Below are positions 1 to 9,044 of a DNA stretch of 18,482 nt, in pieces; the stretch's first letter is position 1, and each line of letters opens with the position of its first letter. Made by a program: the position numbers and the translations under genes. The stretch lies in contig NW_008705613.1 in the NCBI RefSeq assembly GCF_000186865.1, forward strand, positions 81,496-99,977, read 5' to 3'. The notes under the pieces are model-generated. The model was not told the DNA's origin. It saw only the letters and a program-made list of their open reading frames with translations, and did no database searches. The stretch comes from Aureococcus anophagefferens (taxonomy: Eukaryota; Sar; Pelagophyceae; Pelagomonadales; Pelagomonadaceae).

Positions 1-1402
1 GCTGTCGCGCCTCCGCGTGTCGCCTTTCAGCTTCTTCGTCTGCGCGATCTTGCTCCAAGTCCGCGAGTTGTCGCGCCTCCTCGAGCTGTCGCGCCTCCGC
101 GTGTCGCCGTTCAGCTTCTTCGTCTGTGCGATCTTGCTCCAAGTCCGCGAGCTGTCGCGCCTCCTCGAGCTGTCGCGCCTCCGCGTGTCGCCGTTCAGCT
201 TCTTCGTCTGCGCGAATCTGCTCCAAGTCCGCGAGTTGTCGCGCCTCCTCGAGCTGTCGCGCCTCCGCGTGTCGCCGTTCAGCTTCTTCGTCTGTGCGAA
301 TCTGCTCCAAGTCCGCGAGCTGTCGCGCCTCCTCGAGCTGTCGCGCCTCCGCGTGTCGCCGTTCAGCTTCTTCGTCTGTGCGAATCTGCTCCAAGTCCGC
401 GAGCTGTCGCGCCTCCTCGAGCTGTCGCGCCTCCGCGTGTCGCCTTTCAGCTTCTTCGTCTGCGCGATCTTGCTCCAAGTCCGCGAGCTGTCGCGCCTCC
501 TCGAGCTGTCGCGCCTCCGCGTGTCGCCGTTCAGCTTCTTCGTCTGCGCGAATCTGCTCCAAGTCCGCGAGTTGTCGCGCCTCCTCGAGCTGTCGCGCCT
601 CCGCGTGTCGCCGTTCAGCTTCTTCGTCTGCGCGATCTTGCTCCAAGTCCGCGAGTTGTCGCGCCTCCTCGAGCTGTCGCGCCTCCGCGTGTCGCCGTTC
701 AGCTTCTTCGTCTGTGCGAATCTGCTCCAAGTCCGCGAGTTGTCGCGCCTCCTCGAGCTGTCGCGCCTCCGCGTGTCGCCTTTCAGCTTCTTCGTCTGCG
801 CGATCTTGCTCCAAGTCCGCGAGCTGTCGCGCCTCCTCGAGCTGTCGCGCCTCCGCGTGTCGCCGTTCAGCTTCTTCGTCTGTGCGAATCTGCTCCAAGT
901 CCGCGAGTTGTCGCGCCTCCTCGAGCTGTCGCGCCTCCGCGTGTCGCCGTTCAGCTTCTTCGTCTGCGCGAATCTGCTCCAAGTCCGCGAGTTGTCGCGC
1001 CTCCTCGAGCTGTCGCGCCTCCGCGTGTCGCCGTTCAGCTTCTTCGTCTGTGCGATCTTGCTCCAAGTCCGCGAGCTGTCGCGCCTCCTCGAGCTGTCGC
1101 GCCTCCGCGTGTCGCCGTTCAGCTTCTTCGTCTGTGCGAATCTGCTCCAAGTCCGCGAGTTGTCGCGCCTCCTCGAGCTGTCGCGCCTCCGCGTCCTTTC
1201 AGCTTCTTCGTCTGCGCGATCTTGCTCCAAGTCCGCGAGTTGTCGCGCCTCCTCGAGCTGTCGCGCCTCCGCGTGTCGCCGTTCAGCTTCTTCGTCTGCG
1301 CGATCTTGCTCCAAGTCCGCGAGTTGTCGCGCCTCCTCGAGCTGTCGCGCCTCCGCGTGTCGCCGTTCAGCTTCTTCGTCCGCACGAATCTGCTTCAATT
1401 TT
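1..1402. repeat. 84-bp tandem repeat array, ~16.5 copies
   Basis: Near-identical 84-bp units run from the left edge to about 1402. Variation is confined to a few positions: C/T in the words GAGYTGTC and TGYGCGA, G/T in GTCGCCKTTCAG, and the alternative words GATCTTG/AATCTGC. The unit is 28 codons, so length change by unequal crossing-over keeps frame. One unit, near 1194, is 80 bp. The units are contiguous with no unique spacers, so this is a coding minisatellite and not a CRISPR array. Confidence 0.97.
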
Positions 1403-2043
1403 GCAAGATGCCTTCCTGAGTCCTTTTTTCCGTCTTTTTTTGGCTTCGATTCGTGTATTCTCGCTTCTGCGGGTTTCTTTTTTACCATATTAAACATTTT
1501 GCCTTCGACGACAACAGAGTCACGGTGATCGTTCAATTTAGTTGAATTCTTGGCGGGAGCGCTGTTTTCTTTTTTTTTCTTTGCGGTTTTTGTTTCTCTA
1601 CCAAAAGATGAATATTCAAAATCTGTTGGTGTTACATTGCTTCTATCAATCTCTTCTTGTGTGCACTGCTTGGAACCTGTCCGTTTCTGGCACACGTTCT
1701 TATCGTTATTTAGATCTGAAATTCGTGTCTCACCGCTGACTCCTATGCCGTATCCTTTTGACTTACAATAATGATTCTTTTCTCCAGAAGAATTCCGTTG
1801 TTTTGCTATTTTCCGTATCGGTGGTAGTCTTCGTGGTGAAGTGGCGGCGATCGTAGCTTGTCTTCCCGTCGCCGTAAGCCACCCACGTGCATGTACTTGC
1901 TGCTCAATTTGATTTAACGCCTCGACCGATTGGTGTTCGCACTTGAGTTTCTTTTGGAGCGAAGCCCGGCGTTGCGAAAGCTCTACTAGCTTGTGCAAAT
2001 ATCGCTTCCTTGAAACGTCAAGTTTTCTGGTATATTCCAGCAT
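1..2043 (-). CDS. Coiled-coil protein with 28-residue tandem repeats (5' part; 3' end beyond window; frameshifted)
   Basis: The minus strand is open from an ATG at 2043 (an in-frame TGA lies about 40 bases upstream) to the left edge. Residues 1-60 are rich in Lys, Arg, Leu and Glu, starting MLEYTRKLDVSRKRYLHKL, and look helical. Residues ~60-215 are polar, low in hydrophobics and probably disordered. From ~1400 leftwards the frame enters a 28-residue unit, four heptads long, of the type EEARQLADLEQDRADEEAER followed by RHAEARQL, as in long coiled-coil structural proteins. At about 1194/1195 one repeat lacks 4 bases. As printed, the frame then shifts into an Arg/Ser-rich frame that also stays open, so no stop marks the break. 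Of four common repeat variants, two are silent in the Glu-rich frame and one in the shifted frame, which mildly favours the Glu-rich frame. Family unknown; a cytoskeletal or basal-body role is only a guess. The break may be real or an assembly error in the repeat. Confidence 0.6.
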   Translation of the reverse strand, partial: MLEYTRKLDVSRKRYLHKLVELSQRRASLQKKLKCEHQSVEALNQIEQQVHARGWLTATGRQATIAATSPRRLPPIRKIAKQRNSSGEKNHYCKSKGYGIGVSGETRISDLNNDKNVCQKRTGSKQCTQEEIDRSNVTPTDFEYSSFGRETKTAKKKKENSAPAKNSTKLNDHRDSVVVEGKMFNMVKKKPAEARIHESKPKKDGKKDSGRHLAKLKQIRADEEAERRHAEARQLEEARQLADLEQDRADEEAERRHAEARQLEEARQLADLEQDRADEEAERTRRRDSSRRRDNSRTWSRFAQTKKLNGDTRRRDSSRRRDSSRTWSKIAQTKKLNGDTRRRDSSRRRDNSRTWSRFAQTKKLNGDTRRRDSSRRRDNSRTWSRFAQTKKLNGDTRRRDSSRRRDSSRTWSKIAQTKKLKGDTRRRDSSRRRDNSRTWSRFAQTKKLNGDTRRRDSSRRRDNSRTWSKIAQTKKLNGDTRRRDSSRRRDNSRTWSRFAQTKKLNGDTRRRDSSRRRDSSRTWSKIAQTKKLKGDTRRRDSSRRRDSSRTWSRFAQTKKLNGDTRRRDSSRRRDSSRTWSRFAQTKKLNGDTRRRDSSRRRDNSRTWSRFAQTKKLNGDTRRRDSSRRRDSSRTWSKIAQTKKLNGDTRRRDSSRRRDNSRTWSKIAQTKKLKGDTRRRDS
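1191..1198 (-). other. 4-bp deletion in one repeat unit (frameshift site)
   Basis: Here the plus strand reads CTCCGCGTCCTTTCAG, where the other units read CTCCGCGTGTCGCCTTTCAG. The missing 4 bases shift the coiled-coil frame. Only two repeats between this site and the unique N-terminal region are in frame with the start codon; every unit to the left is out of frame with it. Confidence 0.9.
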
Positions 2044-2610
2044 TAGCTTCGCTCTCAAGCACCACCATCCTCCATGGCGCGATCATATGCGCAGGTGATA
2101 TAGCCGCGGGACATAGTAAGGAATGATACAAGATATAAAATGATATAGTTGGATGAGCTGGGTGCGCTAGCTGGGTGTGCCTTCAACGCGGACTCCGCAC
2201 GCGGACTCCACCCAGCTCGGGGACTAGCCTAGTCTAGGACCCCCAGGAAAAGAATAGGGCCGGCTGGATAGGGGAGGATTTTCCTGGGTGCGCTCCAGGT
2301 GCACAATAATAGAGGGAGATGTCAGCGACAGCCGACAGCTCGTACTCGAGTACGAGATATATCTTCTTCATTGGGAACACTGTGAACCTAAAGCCAAACA
2401 AGGGAAGTATACCTTGAAGGGCAAATCCCGCTACAGTCAGGAGAACTGATGGAGCAACGTCTCCGGTGCTATTGGCCGCCACAACGCGCCAGGTGGGCTA
2501 CTACTAATGGGGTTCGCATTCAATTTCCGCTAGAGGTCTTGTATCGACCCAGAGCTTTCATGGAATCTGGCCAGTATTGCTGGGGCAGTTGCTCCGGATA
2601 TCCCTTCTTT
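2044..2610. other. Intergenic region between the coiled-coil gene and PAN3
   Basis: No gene is supported here. Both neighbours are on the minus strand, so this should hold the PAN3 3' region and the coiled-coil gene promoter. It contains a short inverted repeat: GAGCTGGGTG near 2155 against CACCCAGCTC near 2210, with a repeated GCGGACTCC word between them. Short plus-strand ORFs reaching into the PAN3 tail are shadows. Confidence 0.5.
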
Positions 2611-4971
2611 CTATATCAGAGAGACATGATAAAGAGATGCATATACCTGCCAAATTGGCTTACAAATTATTGGCGTTTCAAGCAGGCCGACCTGACTCAA
2701 AGCCTGGCGAACTTCAAGATAAGAGCTTGCAAGAATCGTGCCTAATATAGGGCTTCAGTTGCATAGTCAGGCTGTCACGCGGAATATGACGACCGTCTCG
2801 CGAGACTAGTAAGATTTTCTCTGGATCGGAGGCCTGTATTAGTAGTTATACGTATTATCGAAGACTATCATTCTACTCCCGAGCAAACATCAAGTTTCAC
2901 GAGAGATGCGATGACCTGTGCGAGATACAGCATCAGTTCGCTCCGGATGAACCCATTGAGGCTGCACTGAGATCGACATGGCCATAGTTGAGAATGGACA
3001 GTCCGGAGCCATCGACTTGATGGAATACATAATCCATGAAGAGCAAAAGCAAATACCTTTCACCCGATTCGGACCATACCGAGCCAGCTTGTTTCTCTGA
3101 ACCTGCAGATTCAATCGCGACCTTGCGTGAACGCTATAAATGTGCTAGTTACCCTGCATTATTGGACCATACAGTGCTGAGCTAACGTGGAGCATGACTC
3201 TGAGCAAGCGACCAGCACCAACTTCTGCGGAGGCTAAACCCTCGTAGCAGTCAACGCACTGGTAAGTAGCATCGAGTTCGTCAAATGCACGACCAGAAAG
3301 CATGTCACAAAGTGCGAACACAGTTGGTGGTTTCGTTAGTAGTTCGGAAATCAACGCATATATTTCTCGCGAGTACCTAGAATTATTTCTTCTGTAAATG
3401 CGTTGTGCAATGTTCCACCTTGCGGCAACATAACGAAGTCTAGTCGTAGCCGCCTATGCCAGGCACACACGCGTCCCCTTGTAGTATGCATATTGGTAAC
3501 GCGCCAATTCATTTTGGGGCGTGCACGAGCCGTCAGACAGTGCTCTTGTAGCGAGCGCTAACATGACATGCCCCAAAGCGATCACGTCGTCGATCTCTGC
3601 GGCTGTCTTACTTTTGCCTAGCAGCAATTGACGGTGAATTACTATGAGAAGTATGCGACACCCGCGCACGGGTTATTGCGCATATCCGCTTCGAGGACAT
3701 CGACAACGCCAACGTTACCAAGTCTTATTCGTGTGTTGCCGGTAACAAGTATCCGGGAGAGCCCAAGCGTGCGACATGCCTGGCTCCCAATGGTATCGTT
3801 CTAAAAAAGCTTAGGTAGATACTCAGTGAAATACTCCCGTCGTTGCATGTATTACACGCAAAGCAGCCAACAGCTGCAACAGATAGCTCCATAGTGTCGA
3901 TTCAGGAACCGACGGCATGCCTAAGAGACTCAATATGAACATTTGTGTTCAACCATTTGCGTGGTAAATCTGCAATTCGTACCTGTCGAGTCTGAACATG
4001 GTGGGAAGTAGATCTCTAGCAACGACCTTGCACAAGGGCAGTATTCGTGCAGGAAATACGTGGCTCCAGAGTGCACAAATGCACGCTTGAGAGGAATGAG
4101 ATTTGCGTGTCGCACGGAACGCCAACGCGTTTGTGTGGCAGATGCAGCCTGTGTTTGGTGTCAAGCCACTATAAAAGGAGGCTTAGTTCTATATCTAAAT
4201 GACCTTTGGTGAAGCCCGAGCTCCATCAACGCGACGCAATGCATATGGTGCGCCAGATCTGCGATCAATCACCTTGTACATTACGCTTGGGTACCCAAAT
4301 GATCCTGCAATGTTTCGCGTTGTACGTTCATCAAAGTCAAGAGGCCAAGCTGCCCCATATTCAGGTGGGATCTCCAGGTATCGCTCATCATCTGGTTCCA
4401 GTTGCCTCAGCATGTCATGTGATTGCGATTCAACGTGGTGACGTAGATTTTCGGGGACTCCGAGGGATGTTGCACGGAATCCGCCCCATCTAATAAAAAA
4501 CATTACCATGGTTGAGGAAGATGACTGGTACCGTGGAGATGCGGCGCTTGTTAGACTTGAAAATCTAATGAATGTTTGATCCCATGATTCACAAATGATT
4601 GACTGCGCAATCGACTCACCCGCATCAAGCTGGGCCTATTGATGCCGGATCGTTCCAATCATGTAAACGTCAGACGCTGCCAAATAGTATCGGGTCAGTA
4701 CTATTTTATGAACATCTATGTTTTGAATATCTGGATCGACCATGGCCTGTGATCGACGCACGAAGAAACTACAGCCGTAGCGTGTCACTTGGATGAGGTC
4801 GTTTTGAATGCCTATTGGACATTGCGCTAGTTGGCTCTTCGCTCCCGTCTCTGATGTGTCACTAGGAAAGAATGATGCGGTTGACGCCCCACCCATGTTG
4901 CTAGCGAGTTGGGGCGCGTGATCTGCCTGTGCAATCAGCCTGGGAGTCCAGACTGGGGCAGTCGATTTCAT
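2611..4971 (-). CDS. PAN3: PAN3, regulatory subunit of the PAN2-PAN3 poly(A) nuclease (11 exons)
   Basis: PAN3 is the pseudokinase adaptor that brings the PAN2 deadenylase to poly(A)-binding protein on cytoplasmic mRNA. I joined exons 4971-4702, 4635-4204, 4148-3983, 3920-3835, 3779-3662, 3617-3527, 3439-3153, 3102-2978, 2915-2877, 2833-2794 and 2741-2611. All junctions are GT-AG and all phases agree, giving about 594 residues, near the usual length. Family marks: GSFGYPSVMYKV (~201) then YALRRV (~221), with Arg where active kinases have Lys; VRHANLIPLKRAF; LWSYLLQLLAALRVIHA; ACRTLGLSRILVTG; the helical linker; GRLLRV; and the C-terminal WSESGERYLL with FHQVDGSG and LLVSRDG. Introns are 43-87 bases. 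The intron 1 donor is uncertain (4701 or 4668), and intron 6 (87 bases) is the least sure. The frame is open upstream to a GTG at 5043, but 4971 is the first ATG. Residues 3-10 (STAPVWTP) could be a Trp-type PAM2 motif. I see no N-terminal zinc finger. Confidence 0.87.
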
Positions 4972-5010
4972 CGCGAAAGGGACTTGGTCTGGGTCCCTTG
5001 CTTGTTTCCT

Positions 5011-5056
5011 GTTTCCGTCCACTTGGTCTTTCGTATCTCCCACTAGCCTGAGCTAA
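5011..5056 (-). promoter_or_regulatory. Shared promoter-proximal motif, PAN3 copy
   Basis: On the minus strand this copy carries AGGCTAGTGGGAGATACGAA, then a few bases later AAGTGGACGGAAA. It ends 41 bases before the PAN3 ATG and points the same way as the gene. It is in inverted orientation to the copy at 5804-5850, so the pair could also be terminal inverted repeats of a mobile element. Confidence 0.6.
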
Positions 5057-5440
5057 CAGGCCTGCTCAGTGCGAAAAACAACCGACGCCTAGGCCGGCCC
5101 ATACGAAAAAAAGAAAATAATGTTTATTAATTAAATCCGGCCAGCGGCCGGAGGGACGTGTACTACACCTCCTGAAAATTTGCCGTGCGCGCGCGCGCGC
5201 GCGGGTCTAGTGCGGGTTGAAAGTCAGCTTTTCGCGAAAAAAGATCCTCACGCCCGAGTGTCTCAAAATGTACGACGCTACCGCACTCACAACGCCAGCC
5301 TCGGCGAAAGGACCCCACTTTCGAGCGGTTTACGACCCCTTAACTTCAACTTTTATGTTGAACTTTGCAACTAACCAAGCTGAACTTCAAGATACAAAAC
5401 CCCAGGCCTTTCGTTTCAAGGGTTTGTTTTTCGCACTGGG
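5057..5440. other. Left half of the PAN3/GCP divergent intergenic region
   Basis: No gene is supported. The stretch holds an (GC)8 run at 5187-5202 and two short overlapping ORFs that begin with non-ATG codons and match nothing I know. It lies between divergent genes, so it may contain promoter sequence for either. Confidence 0.4.
5187..5202. repeat. (GC)8 dinucleotide run
   Basis: Sixteen bases of alternating G and C. Such tracts are prone to Z-DNA formation. It sits in a divergent promoter region. Confidence 0.9.
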
Positions 5441-5813
5441 CCTGCTAAAGGAAGCAGAGTAAGCTCCTCCCTCAAGGGGGGGGGCTGAGCTCAGTTTCAA
5501 TTAAAGGTGCCAGAATAAATAACCTCCCCTTTTTAAATATGGAACAAGGGGGGCGGACTGGAGACCACGTCTTCCATGAGACCTGTTGCCTCCTCCCTAT
5601 CCGGCCGAATATACAATAACCAGCAATCGGACAGCCATTACCTTGTCTAACTAGAACTGCTTAGGCATTCGAAGTTGGAGCAGGGTAAAATGGCATTGGC
5701 TATGCTGTGCGCCATCCAAGCGCGGTCCGTCGGCCTTCATTCTGGCATCTTTAATTGAACTGAGCTCAGCCCCCCTTCGTGGGGGGAGTTTACCTTGCCT
5801 CCTTTAGCTTCAG
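5441..5813. mobile_element. Fold-back (MITE-like) element with ~75-bp inverted arms
   Basis: The arms at 5441-5516 and 5739-5813 are imperfect inverted copies. They share CTAAAGGA, a run of G, GCTGAGCTCAG, CAATTAAAG and GCCAGAAT when one is read on the opposite strand. The 222-base centre has no ORF of note. This architecture fits a miniature inverted-repeat element. I see no clear target-site duplication, so the mobile origin is inferred. It lies inside the larger inverted pair at 5011-5056 and 5804-5850. Confidence 0.6.
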
Positions 5814-5850
5814 GCTAGTGGGAGATACGAAAGGCAAAGTGGACGGAAAT
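5804..5850 (+). promoter_or_regulatory. Shared promoter-proximal motif, GCP copy
   Basis: Same motif as upstream of PAN3 and the channel, reading AGGCTAGTGGGAGATACGAA and ending GTGGACGGAAAT. It is oriented with the downstream gene and ends 42 bases before its ATG. The match with the channel copy extends further upstream (TTACCTTGCCTCC here, TTACTTGCTTCC there). Confidence 0.6.
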
Positions 5851-5890
5851 CCATAATATATTATCCCCGACGACGAGAATTGCTTGAGCC

Positions 5891-8773
5891 ATGAAGTTGG
5901 AATTCAATGCACTCTGGATTGCGATCACCGGGAAATTAAAGTTATGCTCGGGCTCCGGCTGCTACGAACCATGGGCTAAGACTTTGTTCGAAACACTTCT
6001 CCTGAGCACGAACATGCTACCAAGGAATCAATCAGATTTCTCAGAATTGATCGTACAAGTCTACGCGTGGCACCAACAAGCCCTCCACTACAGGACTCCG
6101 CCGAATGCAGAGATACCAGTCCATATGCTTGATCTGTTTGTGAAAGTACTCAACGCAGGCAATAGTGTGCCTGAAGTTGGATTTCAACGCATGCATTCTA
6201 CTACCGAGCATCCGTTCTCGGGTGGGACGGCGAGCAGAACTGATGCTATGCTGCTCCCTCGGCGTCATTACTTGAATCTTTGCCACATATCAGCGCGAAC
6301 TCACGCCGCCCATATAGCAGCGGAATATTTATTTGGGGATGATGTTTGCCTTACTTTATGTGGCATCGAAAATTCCATGATCTCGAAAGCCACTGCGCGA
6401 CAATATCGCGTGGGGCCAAGATATGCTTGGGCCCTCTTTGGTGCGGCAGCCGTTGATGGAGCCAGGCATATTTGGCTACGCCAGTTAGTAGACACCCCAC
6501 TTGTTGCCATTAGATTCTCAGGACTTCGTGCAACGATTAAAGCGCCCCAGGAGGAAATTCTGAAAGCGATTGCGAATGCAGACAGCTCAGACCTCGTGAC
6601 ACTTGAGCATGGCACACGGCTCTCGCGACGAGCTCTTCGTCGTCTTGAATCATTCTTTGAGGCCGTTGAGTCGCGGCCATTTGTTGCGATAAATACGTTG
6701 GAAGAAGCCAGCTTCAAAGAGTTTTTTTGTGGAGTGGCCAGTCTACCATCCTGTTTTTTTGTTGCCTGTATGCTTCCCTTTGCTGCAATTTTTGAGTGCT
6801 GGCTTGTTACTGGCCGATTGTGCTCTGGTCTACTCTTTAGTCCTGATGTTGATTTGCGCCCGAATCCAACCGCTTTCATCACAGATAAGCGTGATGCGAA
6901 AAACGTTGAGTCTTTGTTCAACAGCGCTCCAAGCTGCCGGATGGGCATGCCTAACTGCCTTGTCCCGCCTGAATTTGCGAAACAAACGTTCAGCAGCACC
7001 GTCCAGTTTCTTGAATACATTGGAGTCTCAAGCTCGCAACTTGCACGAGGCGTTGCTGGCCTCCCATTTCAACTTTCACGCAGGTGGGCTCGATCACCAG
7101 ATCCCCCCCCGGGGGGGTTGTCGTCTAAGGACTTCAATTCCGATCAACAGGGGTATAAAAGTCTCGATGCATCACTACCAACCTATACACCAGCGCAACA
7201 TCGTGGGACAATATATCTCGCACCAGCGAATAGTTGTAGTGTGCGACCCCAAATGTCCGGGGCCACAGCAGTTCTCAAGGCCAAGAACAATTTGCTTCTT
7301 GATGCTGCTGCCAGGCACAAACATGCGGCTCAATGGCGATCAAATCGCATTGGAGTGCTCAATTCAAGTCGAATGCGCCTTCGGGAGCTTTTCGAGAAAG
7401 ATGCTTCGATGTGGGTTGAAGAGTTGCGAGCAATTCGTTACTCGATTAAAGCAGCGTCATCTTCGGAACTTCCGTATAGACAGCCAGAAATCTCAAGCGG
7501 CAGCCTCCATTCGAAGGGAATTTTGAAGTTGGCCACATCTAATGATTCGATCTGCGATGCAAGTACTGAAAAACGCAATCTAACCACTGATCACAGTAGC
7601 GAGCCAGGAAAATTTACACTTGGTGTGTTTAAAGTGCAGCTGCATCCAATATCCTCGGGTCGTGCATTTTCAATTAAGGTCGGGGTAAACAACGGTTGTG
7701 ATGCAACTGTCACTTCAACGCGCGTGCAGCCGGTGAGCGATGATTCTAATCGAGCCTTTACGCACAAGCCAATGCGATACTCTCATCCATCAGAACTTAT
7801 GCTCGATCATAAGTCGGCACTGGTAAATACCGCACAGCTTTTAGATAAGCAGACCAAGTGCACAAAAGGAGCATCAGCATCGGTTTCGCTCGATTCGGAG
7901 GGCAGCTTTTTGGAGCAAAGCTTTGTCTTGCGGCAACATGTCCTTGGTGGGGCGTCCTGGCAATCGCAATGTTTCTCGAGCTTGATGGCGAGGAAAGGTC
8001 TGGATTCTAGATGCGCCATACAGCGGCAGTTTCTTGAGTCTATGTATCAGGCGGGTTGGACACGAAAGGAGGGGGAACAGCGACTTCGATATCGCGAAAC
8101 AACCAAAGCCCCTGATGCAAATACCGCTGGTCATCACAAATATATATCCGTCGAGTACAATCCTCCCTGGCGCCTTCAAGTATTCTTTCAAAATGTTCGT
8201 GTTTATGCTGACCTTAATGCACGACTCCTGCGGAACAATCATGTAAGAATACTGCTTCGGCGTGACTTTGATGCCGCGAGGCGACCCATCTTAAATTCAT
8301 TCTCCAGGGAGTCCCCAGGGAGACTTCGAAAGATCGAGTGTTTCAGACACGAGCTCAACTTTGTCGTCGATGCGTTGGCATCCTTTGATGAATCATGCAT
8401 AGAACAAGCCTGGAGGTGCTTTTTCCACAATCTCGACGTGTCTGACCTTGAAACCATTGCACAATCCCATAATTGCTTTCTAGCGACTTTATCAAGTAGT
8501 TGCGGTTTGAATGACCGGGAATTGGAAGCTAAGCTCGGGAATGTTCTTCAATTTGCTTCTGCGGCAAAAGACGTCACCTCTCAACATGTTGATCAGACTA
8601 GAATTGTATTTTTAACGCTTCTGCAGGACCTAATTCTCACGCTGGACGGTGCCAAAGACCCCACCGACCTTAAAGTCGACCTGGTCGGAAGACTCGCGAG
8701 TGTACTAGAGCGCCGGCCACCGTCTGTTGGCCGAATGACTGTGCGCCCGGGACTACGCGCCGCGATTGGGTGA
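5891..8773 (+). CDS. Gamma-tubulin complex protein (Spc97/Spc98 family), probably GCP5/GCP6-like
   Basis: GCPs form the gamma-tubulin ring complex that nucleates microtubules at centrosomes and basal bodies. This 960-residue ORF has no intron and has an in-frame TGA two codons before its ATG. The C-terminal GRIP2-like part is the clearest: YNPPWRLQVFF (~755) followed by a helix like the family's conserved YxxxFxxLLR segment, then RKIECFRHELNFVVDALASF (~814), AWRCFF, DLETIAQSHNCFLATL, and a final helical stretch. A GRIP1-like part can be seen at ~296-310 (PFAAIFECWLVTGRL) and ~356-378 (VPPEFAKQTFSSTVQFLEYIG). Between them, ~380-690 is a long polar insert, a feature known from GCP6. In it, RMRLRELFEKDASMWVEELR (~500) is a helical patch. 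The subfamily is uncertain and residues ~100-280 are not recognised. A C/G homopolymer near 7106-7121 could hide an indel, but the frame stays sensible on both sides. Confidence 0.68.
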   Translation: MKLEFNALWIAITGKLKLCSGSGCYEPWAKTLFETLLLSTNMLPRNQSDFSELIVQVYAWHQQALHYRTPPNAEIPVHMLDLFVKVLNAGNSVPEVGFQRMHSTTEHPFSGGTASRTDAMLLPRRHYLNLCHISARTHAAHIAAEYLFGDDVCLTLCGIENSMISKATARQYRVGPRYAWALFGAAAVDGARHIWLRQLVDTPLVAIRFSGLRATIKAPQEEILKAIANADSSDLVTLEHGTRLSRRALRRLESFFEAVESRPFVAINTLEEASFKEFFCGVASLPSCFFVACMLPFAAIFECWLVTGRLCSGLLFSPDVDLRPNPTAFITDKRDAKNVESLFNSAPSCRMGMPNCLVPPEFAKQTFSSTVQFLEYIGVSSSQLARGVAGLPFQLSRRWARSPDPPPGGLSSKDFNSDQQGYKSLDASLPTYTPAQHRGTIYLAPANSCSVRPQMSGATAVLKAKNNLLLDAAARHKHAAQWRSNRIGVLNSSRMRLRELFEKDASMWVEELRAIRYSIKAASSSELPYRQPEISSGSLHSKGILKLATSNDSICDASTEKRNLTTDHSSEPGKFTLGVFKVQLHPISSGRAFSIKVGVNNGCDATVTSTRVQPVSDDSNRAFTHKPMRYSHPSELMLDHKSALVNTAQLLDKQTKCTKGASASVSLDSEGSFLEQSFVLRQHVLGGASWQSQCFSSLMARKGLDSRCAIQRQFLESMYQAGWTRKEGEQRLRYRETTKAPDANTAGHHKYISVEYNPPWRLQVFFQNVRVYADLNARLLRNNHVRILLRRDFDAARRPILNSFSRESPGRLRKIECFRHELNFVVDALASFDESCIEQAWRCFFHNLDVSDLETIAQSHNCFLATLSSSCGLNDRELEAKLGNVLQFASAAKDVTSQHVDQTRIVFLTLLQDLILTLDGAKDPTDLKVDLVGRLASVLERRPPSVGRMTVRPGLRAAIG

Positions 8774-8930
8774 GTTCGCGCCTGCTATGAGTGTTACTAG
8801 TAAGGGGCTAGGTTGCTGTTAGGTTCCGGATGGTGATATTTCACTCGAACAAGGGTAGGAATTGCCCCAAACGGGTTAGAGATTGCATAATTCGTAGCCA
8901 GCGCCTCAATAGCATCCCAGCAGGGCAGGT

Positions 8931-9044
8931 GATGATAAAGCGGCGACTATCGCCCTTAGAACGCGAGTGTGATTAAGCACAATCAAAGTGCGCTTGGCGA
9001 TAAGCCAGCTACCTAGGGAGCCTACATTCCGCTCCTTGGGCTAT
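8931..9044 (+). ncRNA. Hairpin-rich dispersed repeat, copy A (possible structured RNA or element end)
   Basis: The last ~87 bases are identical to 14279-14365, while the first ~28 bases are diverged. Three local hairpins can be drawn: GGCGA-CTA-TCGCC; AAGCAC with GTGCGCTT; and CTAGGGAG with CTCCTTGG, flanked by AGC/GCT and looping over CCTACATTCCG. It lies just upstream of the channel. It matches no RNA family I know, so the ncRNA type is tentative. A repeat-element terminus is equally possible. Confidence 0.35.

Noticed and set aside
1..1402. CRISPR array
   Set aside because: Units are contiguous and nearly identical with no unique spacers, and the setting is eukaryotic.
17..1528. Long plus-strand ORFs (503 and 455 codons) across the tandem repeat
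   Set aside because: Artefacts of an 84-bp, stop-free repeat unit. They start at non-ATG or repeat-internal codons and encode low-complexity Ser/Cys/Leu repeats. The minus strand carries a true start, a unique N-terminus and a heptad pattern.
2449..2745. 98-codon plus-strand ORF
   Set aside because: Overlaps the last PAN3 exons on the opposite strand and resembles nothing.
5180..5462. Two overlapping ORFs (64 and 81 codons) in the PAN3/GCP intergenic region
   Set aside because: Non-ATG starts, no family resemblance, next to repeats.
6700..6840. Transmembrane segment (or intron) in the GCP ORF
   Set aside because: The hydrophobic, T-rich stretch fits a buried GRIP1 helix just before the VPPEF motif, and no in-frame stop forces an intron. 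Not fully excluded.
6729..7526. 265-codon plus-strand ORF
   Set aside because: Lies wholly inside the 960-codon GCP frame in another frame and shows no recognisable domain, while the GCP frame has family motifs on both sides.
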